Positions 9,301 through 16,902 of a stretch of DNA of 29,750 bases are shown piece by piece (positions within the stretch are counted from its first letter, which is position 1; the number at the start of each line of letters is the position of its first letter). Source of the DNA: M3007 sp031398055 (GTDB taxonomy: Bacteria > Bacteroidota > Bacteroidia > Chitinophagales > Saprospiraceae); the NCBI GenBank assembly GCA_031398055.1, contig JANNMS010000274.1:1-29750 (forward strand). The letters are read 5' to 3'. The notes beneath the pieces are model-generated. The model was not told the DNA's origin and did no database searches. It saw nothing but the letters and a program-made list of their open reading frames with translations. Made by a program: the position numbers and the translations under genes.

Positions 9301-9383
9301 GTGGCGGGAAAATTGGCAGCAGGAGTTTGTGAAAACACGGCCAACCGGGCGGAAAGCAGGCAAAAAAGTAGCAGAAATCGCAT
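6375..9383 (-). CDS. Secreted vanadium-dependent haloperoxidase/acid phosphatase-type enzyme with repeat modules and T9SS tail
   Basis: A 1002-residue secreted protein. Residues 1-19 are a signal peptide. Residues about 30-465 are a vanadium haloperoxidase-like (PAP2 superfamily) domain with the full oxyanion-binding set: K322-x6-R329-P330, P370-S371-G372-H373, and S431-R432-x5-H438-x3-D442. Members bind vanadate and oxidise halides with peroxide, or act as phosphatases; which applies here cannot be read from sequence. Then come three near-identical modules (about 469-549, 639-719, 727-807) with the core FNSTWQRVFNC and FYTSNWQPICEKEQF, and between the first two an HYR-like Ig domain (about 555-632). 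A fibronectin-like segment (about 815-915) leads to a T9SS sorting domain (RIFPNPASERFF to the C-terminus). The layout suggests a surface-exposed or released enzyme. It appears monocistronic. Confidence 0.88.
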   Translation of the reverse strand: MRFLLLFCLLSARLAVFSQTPAANFPATVPLEWNKLLLEIDRYGNGFRPAPISVAMAYLGLAGYETCVPGMPGFNSLENSLPGLNLPDPQAGAPYHFPAAVNAAYSNLMTRFFQYLSATQPTRFSKIETLRVQFHNQFAGQISPAMLSQSENWGNSIADALWIWLQTDPIASTSWPNPQPTSYVPPAGPGLWQPTFPDFGRAVSPFHGTARLMAMSQNEKLAQPPLPYSETPGSPFYEEARQVFEAVNDIKNNVPAAYEQKWIAEYWSDDITGVTFSPPARGISVANQMIVLENLNLAKSIEMYAKLGVASNDAAIAVWHSKYVYNVERPVSFIRRVMSQQIPAAASWTTNLNNPISGAQGVTPAFPAYPSGHSGFGGVMSGIFSSLFENTPEHPGNYIFTDKSHEGRTDFIGTSRTFTSFRQHGVENAESRIPLGVHFKMDCEEGLRLGELAAQRVLQLPWKSQAVSCTNISINSGAGNITVAGLNAPISQIQIFNSTWQRVFNCAGNCAANSQTINDLPAGNYFVKVNFYTSNWQPICEKEQFIQVSGGGCTVPPTVICKNISKNLPSGGGSVSIAAADVVASSTAGCGTLTTTVSPNSFSAAGTFPVLVTVTNSAGLSANCTSQVTISTSGGGVNCSNISIAPGSGKIDIGGLTAPVSQIQVFNSTWQRVFNCSGDCSVNTHTINNLTAGKYFVKVNFYTSNWQPICEKEQFVNVSGSSGGTNCDQISVVPGAGNLKINGLTAPISQIQIFNSTWQRVFNCAGDCAANSQTINNLTPGNYFVKVNFYTSNWQPICEKEQFIAVSANRLAEADELVFNVKKSGNAAVLQWISNPKSPDETRDYFVIERSGLLQNDKLADKNFEPILKIDARGTSGEVLYFSENDDRPLDGSNFYRLKMVNRDGSEVFSKIENLDFPNFDKIRIFPNPASERFFVNLSPLENREIALNLSSMDGRKIKNWNLTASREPFEIEILDVPSGVYFLKIETAGERDVVLKVAVQK
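6963..7979 (-). repeat. Three internal ~240-bp modules in the haloperoxidase-like gene
   Basis: The modules lie at about 7737-7979, 7227-7469 and 6963-7205. They share long identical stretches at both DNA and protein level, e.g. TSNWQPICEKEQF in all three and four matching Cys positions per module. The second and third are directly adjacent; the first is separated by an HYR-like domain. They are probably C-terminal carbohydrate- or surface-binding modules spread by recent duplication. Confidence 0.85.
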
Positions 9384-9527
9384 AAAAAGGGAGAATTTGC
9401 ACCCGGGGGGAAGGCTTGTTAATTGTTAAACGAAGGTGCAGCACTGAAATATGCGATTTCTTAAAGTCAGATTAGAAATGGTTTTTGGATTTGAAATTCA
9501 GGTTTTTACGCAATTTTGAAATTTCGG

Positions 9528-11975
9528 TTATTCGCTCCGTAAACTATCTGTCGGATTGGCCACCGCAGCCCGAAAAGATTGAAAACCAATGGTCAAAAAA
9601 GCAATCGCCACCGCCAGCAGCCCAGCCATCAGAAAAACCGCCAACCCCAAATCGATCCGATAATGAAAATCGGCGAGCCATTTTTTCATAAAAAAATAGG
9701 CAACCGGCGAACCCAACAAAATGGATACGCTCACCAATTTCAAAAAATCTTTTGACAAAAGTCCCACGACACTTGCCACCGACGCGCCCAAAACTTTGCG
9801 GATTCCGATTTCTTTCGTCCGTTGCCGCACCGCAAAAGCAATCATCCCAAACAATCCAAAACATGAAAGAAAAATCGCGACCGCAGCAAAAAGTGCAATC
9901 AATTTGGCAAAACGATTGTCCTCGGCGTAGGCATCGGCGAGGGTTTGGTCGAGGAAACTGCATTCAAAAACCTTTTCTGGAAAACTTTCGCGCCACGTGT
10001 TTTCGATAAATTTTTGGGTTTCGCCCACGTCGGTCGCCGCAATTTTTATCGCAAAACGGGTAAACATCCCCGGGCTGACTTCCAAAATCAAGGGCTGCAA
10101 ACCCGTCCGCAAACTTTGGGCATTAAAATCATTGACCACGCCGACCACTTTTCCATCCCGGTTTCCTTTTGCGCCTCGTGAAATATTTTGGCCGAGTGCC
10201 TCCTCCGGCGTTGCCCAACCAAAAGATTTGCAAGCCTCTTGATTAACAATATATCCGCTGATGTGGTCGGTGCCAAACGACTTGTCAAAATCGCGCCCGG
10301 CGATGATTTTCAACCCAAAAATTTTCAAAAAATCGTAGTCCACCGAAATCGCGGGCAGCACCACGCCATCTTCCAATTTGATTTTGTCGGTCGTAAATGG
10401 ATGGTTCACCGCGCCCGTCCCGGGCAGTGCAGAGGCCATCGTGACGGCAGAAATTTTTGGGTTTTGGAGCAATTTTTCTTCGAAAGCATTCGTCCGGTTG
10501 CGCAAATTTTGGTCGCCCGGCGAAAAATTCGAGTTGATGTTTGGGCTGAAAAGCGGCACGCCCAGCACCATTTCGCGGTCAAAACCGAGCGGGCGGTTTT
10601 TTAAAAAATCCAACTGTTTCAAAATGATGCCCGTCCCGGCGAGCAGTGCGACGGCAACGGTGAATTGCAAGGTCATCAAGGTTTTTGCCAGCCAGTTTTT
10701 GTTTTTTCCAGAACCGCCGGTCGCGCCGCGAAACATATCGACTGCCCGAAATTTTGAGGCAAAAATTGCCGGGTAAATGCCCGCCAGCAAGCAAGCGACC
10801 ACGAAAATTCCAAAAAACAAAGCCGTCGTGCCCCAATTTTCGGAAAATGAAAAATCTGGCGTGCGCCCAAAAAACGCGGCCATTTTTGGCAAAAACAGTT
10901 TGACCAAAACCAAAGCCGTGAAAAATGCAGGCAAACCGAGCAAAAAAGTCTCGCCCAACATTTGGCGGATGACTTGCCATTTTCCACTGCCCAACACTTT
11001 TCGCACGCCCACTTCTTTGCCCCGGCTGAGTTGTGCGGCCGTGCTCAAATTGACAAAATTGATGCAGGCGATGCCCAAAATCAGCAGGCCGATCAATGCA
11101 AAAATTTTCAAATAATTGGGGTCGGCGGCGGGCACGGGTTCGTCCTGCGCTTCGGATTTTAGGTGGATGTCGCGGACGGAAATCAGTTTGAAATCCTGTT
11201 TGTCGCGCATTTCCGGGATGCCGTTTTTTTGGATAAAATCTTTAAAACGAGCGTTCACCGCAGCCGGGTCAGCACCCGGTCGGAGCAAAATATAAGTATT
11301 GGCGTACGAGGCTAACTTGTTGTTTACCAAAACATTGCGCACATTTTCGCGGGCAAATTCCGGTTCGACGTCGGGGATGTTTTTGAACGGCGCGATAAAA
11401 TCAAACTGAAAATGTGCGTTCTCCGGCATCGACCGGACGACCGCCCCGACGGTGAACGGGCCTTGGTTTGCGAGCAAAACTTGCTCGCCCAAAACATTTT
11501 CAGAACCAAAAAACCGCTCCGCAGATTTGTCGGTCAAAATGATGGAAAATGGGGTGTGCAGCGCACGTTCCGGGTCGCCGTGCAAGACTTCGAAACCAAA
11601 AATCTGCTGCGCGGTCGAGTCGGCGAAATAGGCATTTTCGAGTTCAAATTCGCGGTGGTTGCCCGGCACACGCAGGCTGATATTTCTTGAAAAAAGCCGT
11701 GCGGAATTTTCAATTTCTGGGAAAAAATCTTTCAAAAGTGGCTGAAACGGGGTCGGCGTGGTGGTCAAAGTGAACGCGCTGCCCGTGAAATTGATGACAT
11801 AATCCATCCGAAACAAGCGGTCGGCGGTGGGGTAGTGGCGGTCGTAGGAATGTTCAAATTGGTACCAAATGAAGGTCAAAAAGCAAAAAGCAAGGCCGAT
11901 GGCGAGGCCCGTGAAATTGACAAAAGAAAAGAGGCGATTTTTAAAAATCTGACGGAATGCAAGTTTTAAAAACAT
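9528..11975 (-). CDS. ABC transporter permease, MacB/FtsX type
   Basis: An 815-residue inner-membrane protein with the duplicated layout common in Bacteroidota: transmembrane helix near 16-38, a periplasmic MacB-type core domain, three helices with the FtsX signature KEVGVRKVLGSG near 320-331, a helix near 433-453, a second periplasmic domain, and a C-terminal FtsX domain with KEIGIRKVLGAS near 721-732. It ends in the usual NPTDSLRSE. Such permeases work with a LolD/MacB-like ATPase to drive periplasmic export or lipoprotein/peptide handling rather than membrane transport of small solutes. No ATPase gene is next to it. It follows a second permease on the same strand by 42 bp, so the pair is one operon. 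Confidence 0.9.
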   Translation of the reverse strand: MFLKLAFRQIFKNRLFSFVNFTGLAIGLAFCFLTFIWYQFEHSYDRHYPTADRLFRMDYVINFTGSAFTLTTTPTPFQPLLKDFFPEIENSARLFSRNISLRVPGNHREFELENAYFADSTAQQIFGFEVLHGDPERALHTPFSIILTDKSAERFFGSENVLGEQVLLANQGPFTVGAVVRSMPENAHFQFDFIAPFKNIPDVEPEFARENVRNVLVNNKLASYANTYILLRPGADPAAVNARFKDFIQKNGIPEMRDKQDFKLISVRDIHLKSEAQDEPVPAADPNYLKIFALIGLLILGIACINFVNLSTAAQLSRGKEVGVRKVLGSGKWQVIRQMLGETFLLGLPAFFTALVLVKLFLPKMAAFFGRTPDFSFSENWGTTALFFGIFVVACLLAGIYPAIFASKFRAVDMFRGATGGSGKNKNWLAKTLMTLQFTVAVALLAGTGIILKQLDFLKNRPLGFDREMVLGVPLFSPNINSNFSPGDQNLRNRTNAFEEKLLQNPKISAVTMASALPGTGAVNHPFTTDKIKLEDGVVLPAISVDYDFLKIFGLKIIAGRDFDKSFGTDHISGYIVNQEACKSFGWATPEEALGQNISRGAKGNRDGKVVGVVNDFNAQSLRTGLQPLILEVSPGMFTRFAIKIAATDVGETQKFIENTWRESFPEKVFECSFLDQTLADAYAEDNRFAKLIALFAAVAIFLSCFGLFGMIAFAVRQRTKEIGIRKVLGASVASVVGLLSKDFLKLVSVSILLGSPVAYFFMKKWLADFHYRIDLGLAVFLMAGLLAVAIAFLTIGFQSFRAAVANPTDSLRSE

Positions 11976-12017
11976 ATTTTTTTACAAATTTGGAATTTTA
12001 AATTAAACTTTTAATTT

Positions 12018-14384
12018 TCACTCGCCCCGCAAAACATCCGCAGGGTTCACCCGCAGCGTCTGCCAGATTTTGAGGCCAATCGTCAAAACAACAATCACGA
12101 GCACGCCCGCCGTGCCAATTATTAATGAAATCGGCTGCACGCCCGCATTGATTTTGAAAATGCTGTCCATCAAAAGCGTTGAAAAAAACTTGCCCAAAAA
12201 ACAGCCCACCGCCACGGCCAACACCAAAATCACGACCAATTTTTTGTTCAAAATCCAAGTGATGTGTTTTGCCGACGCGCCCAAAACCCGCCGCACGGCC
12301 ACCTCGCGGGTGCGCTTTTGCACGTCCAATGAAATGATCGAAAACAGCCCAGTGATGCAAAGCAAAATGGTCACGATGGCAAACAAATTCATCGTGTTTG
12401 CAATGTTGGTCGAGACTTCGAGGGCTTCTTGCAGCACTTCGTTTTGGTAACCAAGATTGACGGGGGTGAACGGAAATACCTTTTTCCACTCGTTTTCGAG
12501 GGCGGCCAGCACGATTTTGGATTGCTCCGGCGAGGCGGTTTGGACGATTGTCCGCAAGAATTTGTTGGCTGGAACCTGCCGAATCACGGTTGGTGAAATC
12601 GGCGAAAATGGCCGGTCAGTCATAAAATCAGCGACCACGCCGACGATCCTGAAATCCGTGTTCAGCAAGTTTATTTTTTCGCCGATTGGGCTTTTTCCAG
12701 CGCAGGTTTCGAGCACAAACTTTTGATTTACAACGACTTCCGGCGAAATGGTCGTGTCCCCGGCAGGCACTGGCATCACGCCAGAAACCAGTTTGAAATC
12801 CATCATTTTCAAAAAATCATTGCCCACATCGAACACCGCCGCCGTGTGATTTTCACCGTGAAAATCAGTGTCAAAATAACTGAAACCAAAACCGGGCAAG
12901 TGCCGGGTTCCGCAGGTTTTGACCACGCCGGGCACGTTTTTGGCTGAATTTTCAAAAAGATGGAACGCAGATTCGCTCGGCGTCCAGGCCTGCAACATAT
13001 TTTGGTAAGAATATCCGAGGTCGGCGGAGCGGTTAAATTCGGCATTTTGGGCAAAACTTATCGCCGTGATGACCGCAAAAATGGAAATCACGACCTGAAA
13101 ACCCATCATCGAGCGACTGAAAAAACTGCCGCCGCCCGTCAAAACCCCGCCCCGGAAAATACTCGCCGGACGGAACGCCGAAACGTAAAACGCGGGGTAA
13201 ATTCCTGCCAAAAAAGTGGTCGCTAAAATCACTGCGCCGAGGTAAGTCAAAACTTGTAAGTCATTGGTTTTCAACCGAAAATCAGTAAATTTCCAAGTTG
13301 CGTTGAACCAATCCATCACTGGAAAAGCCATGAAAAAACCCAAAATCCCGCCCAGCAAAACCACCAAAAAAGACTCGACCAAAAGTTGCCGGATGATCTG
13401 AAAACGGGTGCCGCCCATCACTTTTCGCACGCCCATTTCGCGCAATCTGCGGTTGCAAAGTGCCAGAGTCATGTTTGCAAAATTCAAAATTGCGGCCAGC
13501 AAAAGTATGGCGGCCAGCACGATATTTCCCCAAACTGCTGCCGGCGGGACGCCTTCCCAAAGGCCATAAATCTGCATTTCGCGGGAAGCCAAAGCCAATT
13601 CGAGCATGGCATTGAGCCGAAAAGTTTTGATTTTCCATTCCGGTTGGGCAGAATTTTGGGGAGCGGTGAAATTTTGCAGGGCAGTTTGCACGGCTGCGCG
13701 GTCGCCGGGAGTTTTCAATTTTAAAAAAACACCGTCGGCCTGTTTTTTCCAATCGGAATAATCGGGGCGTTTTCCGCCTTCCATTTGATTGTCGCGGTGC
13801 GTCAAAAAACCAAAACGGATGCTCGAATTGAGCGGCAATTTTTTGAAAATACCGCCCACAATCAATGGTTTTTTATACTCGGCATCTGCAAAAAACAAGA
13901 GTTCTTGACCGATTGGGTTTTCTTTCCCAAAATATTTTACGGCCATTTCTTCGGTAATCAAAACGTGGTTTCGATCGCTCAAATCGTCGCTGCCGGATGC
14001 GAGTTCAAAATCAAAAACGTGCCGGAAATTTTCATCCGTAAAAAAAATGCGTTCGTTGAAAACGGCTTCGCCACGTTTGACCACCGTTCCATTTCCATCA
14101 AAAGTGGTGGCCATTTCGACGCCGGGCAGGTTGTCTTTTGCCAAAATAGCAATGGGCGTCGGGCAAATCCCAGCGTTTTCGCCGTTCGATTCCTTGATCG
14201 TTTCGACATGAAAAATGCGGTCAACATCGCCGTGCCAACTATCAAAACTGTTGGCAAAACGCCAGACCAAAAACGCCAAAATGCAAAACGCGACCGCAAA
14301 ACCAAGACCTAAAACATTGATAATCATGTGCCGGAGATTGCGGCGAAGGTTTCGCAAGGCGATGGTGAGATAGTTTCGTAACAT
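12018..14384 (-). CDS. ABC transporter permease, MacB/FtsX type
   Basis: 788 residues with the same two-half layout as the downstream permease: N-terminal helix after a basic start (MLRNYLTIALRNLRRNLRH), periplasmic core domain, an FtsX domain with the signature REMGVRKVMGG, a second periplasmic domain, and a C-terminal FtsX domain with TREVAVRRVLGAS, ending NPADVLRGE. The two proteins are clearly related but diverged, and probably form a heterodimer or alternative partners for one ATPase encoded elsewhere. The 377 bp upstream hold a strong hairpin and two palindromic repeats instead of a gene. Confidence 0.9.
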   Translation of the reverse strand: MLRNYLTIALRNLRRNLRHMIINVLGLGFAVAFCILAFLVWRFANSFDSWHGDVDRIFHVETIKESNGENAGICPTPIAILAKDNLPGVEMATTFDGNGTVVKRGEAVFNERIFFTDENFRHVFDFELASGSDDLSDRNHVLITEEMAVKYFGKENPIGQELLFFADAEYKKPLIVGGIFKKLPLNSSIRFGFLTHRDNQMEGGKRPDYSDWKKQADGVFLKLKTPGDRAAVQTALQNFTAPQNSAQPEWKIKTFRLNAMLELALASREMQIYGLWEGVPPAAVWGNIVLAAILLLAAILNFANMTLALCNRRLREMGVRKVMGGTRFQIIRQLLVESFLVVLLGGILGFFMAFPVMDWFNATWKFTDFRLKTNDLQVLTYLGAVILATTFLAGIYPAFYVSAFRPASIFRGGVLTGGGSFFSRSMMGFQVVISIFAVITAISFAQNAEFNRSADLGYSYQNMLQAWTPSESAFHLFENSAKNVPGVVKTCGTRHLPGFGFSYFDTDFHGENHTAAVFDVGNDFLKMMDFKLVSGVMPVPAGDTTISPEVVVNQKFVLETCAGKSPIGEKINLLNTDFRIVGVVADFMTDRPFSPISPTVIRQVPANKFLRTIVQTASPEQSKIVLAALENEWKKVFPFTPVNLGYQNEVLQEALEVSTNIANTMNLFAIVTILLCITGLFSIISLDVQKRTREVAVRRVLGASAKHITWILNKKLVVILVLAVAVGCFLGKFFSTLLMDSIFKINAGVQPISLIIGTAGVLVIVVLTIGLKIWQTLRVNPADVLRGE

Positions 14385-14429
14385 AACTTCTGAGATTGTT
14401 TTTGGGATAAAAATCAGAAGCCGTGCCAG

Positions 14430-14462
14430 TTTTTTAAAGAGTTGGTTTTCAACTCTTTAAAA
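14430..14462. other. Strong AT-rich hairpin in the leader of the permease operon
   Basis: TTTTAAAGAGTTG (14432-14444) pairs with CAACTCTTTAAAA (14450-14462) around a 5-nt loop. It is flanked by T on one side and A-rich DNA on the other, so it is symmetric and only weakly terminator-like. It lies 46 bp before the start codon of the first permease gene (read on the minus strand) and could attenuate it or protect the 5' end. Confidence 0.6.
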
Positions 14463-14536
14463 TTTAAAATCGGGTTTTCAGTAATTTTTTTTGTCCGAAA
14501 ATGGACAGGTTGTGTTCGTTCTTTTATGGATAAAAT

Positions 14537-14623
14537 GTCTGAATCAGAATTTGCAGGATTTTAGAATTTACAAAATTAGCAGCATGCTGCAAATTCTAAA
14601 ATTCTGCAAATTTTGATTCAGAC
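14537..14623. repeat. TCTGAATCAGAATTT palindromic element, copy A
   Basis: An 87-bp imperfect palindrome that starts GTCTGAATCAGAATTT and ends AAATTTTGATTCAGAC, with a centre containing GCAGCATGCTGC. It is preceded by TTTATGGATAAAAT and followed by CTTTATGAATAAAAT, so it shares its flank with copy B. It lies in an intergenic stretch of 377 bp (14385-14761) that holds no gene. Confidence 0.9.
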
Positions 14624-14645
14624 CAATTGGCTTTATGAATAAAAT

Positions 14646-14732
14646 GTCTGAATCAGAATTTACTGGATTTTAGAATTTTCAAAATTAACCCCATTCTAAA
14701 AATTTTAAAATCCTGTAAATTTTGATTCAAAC
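14646..14732. repeat. TCTGAATCAGAATTT palindromic element, copy B
   Basis: This is the second copy in tandem with copy A, also 87 bp, from GTCTGAATCAGAATTT to TTTTGATTCAAAC. The centre differs (AACCCCATT), but the ends and the TTTATGAATAAAAT flank are kept. The pair occupies most of the gap upstream of the permease operon and downstream of the four-helix membrane protein gene. Confidence 0.9.
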
Positions 14733-14761
14733 CACTTGCGATTATGTTTAAAGAAAATAAC

Positions 14762-15241
14762 TCAGGATTTTCTTTCAAACAAAGCCAGTAAAACATTGCC
14801 CATGTAAATTCCCAACCCGGACTCGACGAAAGTAAAAAACATCGTCATGTCTTCGAAACTGATGAAGTTGAAAAGTGCTTTCATCGTAATCAAACTGAGG
14901 ACGGCGATAAAATGTCCGTGCACCAAAAATTTGACGAGGCCAGAAATTTGCGGCTCGTTCGCGGTTTCGGCCGGGGCGGTTTCAGTGATTGATTTCCCCA
15001 AAAAACGAAAAACGACACCGCCATAAAGTGCCGTCACCGGGGCGAGCATCCCCATCAAAGCTGTAAATTCTTCGCGGTCAAAACCTTGAATCAGGTAAAA
15101 AACGGAGGAGACAAAAATCAATGCAAAATGGTAAATCAAAATCAGCCGGGCGACGCGGGCGCGGGGCGAAATTGAGGGCTGTGCAGTCCTTGCAGCAGTC
15201 TGATTATCAAGTGATTGAGCCATAATTTTTGAGTAATTCAT
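14762..15241 (-). CDS. Four-helix inner-membrane protein, unknown function
   Basis: 159 residues with a polar N-terminus of about 30 residues and four likely membrane helices (near 33-51, 59-81, 104-127 and 132-155), separated by a polar loop with several Glu/Thr residues (ITETAPAETANEP). No known family is recognised. The ATG at 15241 overlaps the stop of the upstream secreted protein gene as ATGA, pointing to translational coupling; a second ATG at 15223 (MAQSLDNQ) would give an almost equal product. Together they form a two-gene unit: a secreted protein and a membrane protein, possibly working together. Confidence 0.65.
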   Translation of the reverse strand: MNYSKIMAQSLDNQTAARTAQPSISPRARVARLILIYHFALIFVSSVFYLIQGFDREEFTALMGMLAPVTALYGGVVFRFLGKSITETAPAETANEPQISGLVKFLVHGHFIAVLSLITMKALFNFISFEDMTMFFTFVESGLGIYMGNVLLALFERKS

Positions 15242-16167
15242 CGGCGGCCAAGATAAGTTAACATTCTTTTAAAAAGTGCATTTTGGTAGTTTGTCAGGTC
15301 GTTTTTGTACTTCAATTCCATGTCTTTGTAATTGTTGCGGCGCGGCGGAAAAAGGACGCCCGAACCATATTTTCCCTGAAAATCCCAGCGCAATTCTACA
15401 TCCTCGCCCCGCTGCGTGCCTTTCACAAAAATACGGTGAAATTCATAGTAACCTTCCGGGCAAATTTCATTGCTGAGGTGGGTTACTTCGACCACAAACT
15501 CATCTTCGAACGAATAAGTAGTGTCAATTCTTGCATTCCAAAGTACCGGAGTGCCTTTCTTTTTGTACCAATTTATAAAAAACACTTTGGCATTGGCGCA
15601 AACTGTGCCCACTTTTTGGCTTCGGACAATCGCAGAATTTTCCCCAACATTTACCCCGCTGATGCCGCCGCTCGGCAAAGAAATCTGCATCGGAATGGCC
15701 GATCGCAGGCTCCGACCTTCGACTGGAATTTTGCCATTTTCACCATAAATTTTTACAAAAAAATGCGCAGGTTGGTGGCAACGCACCACAATTTCGGCCT
15801 GTTCTTCGCGGATTTCGGCCAAAAAAGCCCATTTTTTCAACAAACGTTCGTGGAAAAATTGGCCGTTCAAATCGCGGTTTTTTTCTTCCAAATTGTTCCA
15901 AACGCACTGCATCGAATCACAAACGTGGTCACCCGAAAACGCTGGGCGCAAAAACAAAGTGGCCTTCGTTTTCGTCACCGAAAAACTATCGGCCACAAAA
16001 AATTTGTCCAGCCGATTTTCGGCCAACCATTTTCGAAATTCGGGGATTTTTTTTCGGAAAAAAGGCTCGTCGCGCCGCAGGTCGTCCGAAATTTGACCTG
16101 CCAAATTGCCTGTACAAAAACAGACAATCGCAACGAGCAAGGCGGTATTAAAATACATTTTTGACAT
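15238..16167 (-). CDS. Secreted protein of unknown function
   Basis: 309 residues. A signal peptide is clear (MSKMYFNTALLVAIVCFCTGNLAGQ, cut likely near residue 24). The mature part is mixed alpha/beta with no motif that I recognise. Paired features are a Cys-containing segment (HVCDSMQCVWNN), a second Cys pair further on, and a basic C-terminus (FKRMLTYLGRR). The segment TPVLWNARIDTTYSFEDEFVVEVTHLSNEICPEGYYEFHRIFVKG looks like an edge-stranded beta domain. It is the first gene of a unit with the four-helix membrane protein (4-bp overlap). Confidence 0.65.
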   Translation of the reverse strand: MSKMYFNTALLVAIVCFCTGNLAGQISDDLRRDEPFFRKKIPEFRKWLAENRLDKFFVADSFSVTKTKATLFLRPAFSGDHVCDSMQCVWNNLEEKNRDLNGQFFHERLLKKWAFLAEIREEQAEIVVRCHQPAHFFVKIYGENGKIPVEGRSLRSAIPMQISLPSGGISGVNVGENSAIVRSQKVGTVCANAKVFFINWYKKKGTPVLWNARIDTTYSFEDEFVVEVTHLSNEICPEGYYEFHRIFVKGTQRGEDVELRWDFQGKYGSGVLFPPRRNNYKDMELKYKNDLTNYQNALFKRMLTYLGRR

Positions 16168-16197
16168 GACAGGAAAGATGAACCAAATGACAATTTT

Positions 16198-16258
16198 GGA
16201 TTTTCGGTTTACGATTTTTGCACCGATTCGTAAATCGTATCTTCAAAATCGCAAATCC
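16198..16258. repeat. Imperfect palindrome with ATCGTAAA-type core
   Basis: TACGATTT at 16210-16217 pairs with AAATCGTA at 16232-16239. An outer GGATTTT (16198-16204) faces AAATCC (16253-16258). It lies between the divergent secreted-protein gene and the DinB gene. The inner spacing of the TACGA and TCGTA halves does not match the BlaI-type palindromes near 21 kb. Confidence 0.5.
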
Positions 16259-16357
16259 AACATCGTTATTTCTGGTAATTTTTGGTTTAACTTTTTTTAT
16301 TAAAAATCTTAACCTTTACCGCCCGCAAAGTTTTAACGCATTGAAAATCAATACATC

Positions 16358-16816
16358 ATGCAAAATTTTTCAACAAATCTGCTGAAACATTGTCGCGTCG
16401 TGCCTCGGCGATTTCGAGCATTTTCGGAAGAAGATTTGTCGCACCGCAGTGCTCCCGGCAAGTGGTCGCGCAAAGAAATTATCGGCCATTTGATTGATTC
16501 GGCGGCGAATAATCATCAGCGTTGGGTGCGGGCGATGCGCGGCGAGCAGCCCAAAATTGTGTACGAACAAAACGATTTTGTCCGTTTGCAAAATTACCAA
16601 AACGCCGATTCAAAAAGCGTAATTGGTTTGTGGGAAAATTACAACCGCCACCTCGCGCACTTGGCTTTGCAGATGTCCGAAGCCGATTTGGGGCAAACTT
16701 TGGAAATGTATGGCCGCGAAGTCACGTTGAAGTTTTGTGTGGAAGATTATTTGCGGCATTTGGAGCATCATTTGCGGCAATTTGATGGGCTGCCGACCGC
16801 CGCTTTTCCAATGTGA
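16358..16816 (+). CDS. DinB family protein
   Basis: A 152-residue four-helix-bundle protein of the DinB/YfiT-like superfamily. The family signature APGKWSRKEIIGHLIDSAANNHQRW lies at 32-56 (quoted here in parts: GKWSRKEIIGHL and IDSAANNHQRW). The expected metal-binding histidines are His44 and the His134/His138 pair in YLRHLEHHLRQ. Members include thiol-dependent transferases such as bacillithiol-S-transferases, and many of unknown role. The substrate here cannot be assigned. It starts 190 bp from the divergent secreted-protein gene, and the next gene on the same strand starts 86 bp downstream with a promoter of its own. Confidence 0.85.
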   Translation: MQNFSTNLLKHCRVVPRRFRAFSEEDLSHRSAPGKWSRKEIIGHLIDSAANNHQRWVRAMRGEQPKIVYEQNDFVRLQNYQNADSKSVIGLWENYNRHLAHLALQMSEADLGQTLEMYGREVTLKFCVEDYLRHLEHHLRQFDGLPTAAFPM

Positions 16817-16875
16817 AAATTTTAAATTGGTCGAAAATCCAAAAGGGAATTGACCGAAAAAATGGTTCTCAATCT

Positions 16876-16883
16876 TAACTTTG
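16876..16883 (+). promoter_or_regulatory. Candidate -7 promoter box TAACTTTG
   Basis: TAACTTTG is an exact match to the Bacteroidota -7 consensus TAnnTTTG. The ATG at 16903 lies 19 bp downstream. A TTG at 16850-16852 could be the -33 element, though its spacing (23 bp) is a little long. Confidence 0.5.
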
Positions 16884-16902
16884 ACCGTCCAAAATCGAAA
16901 AA

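Noticed and set aside
16210..16239. TACGATTT/AAATCGTA palindrome as a fourth BlaI-type operator
   Set aside because: The half-site spacing does not match TACGA-N6-TCGTA and it is 4.7 kb away from the repressor.
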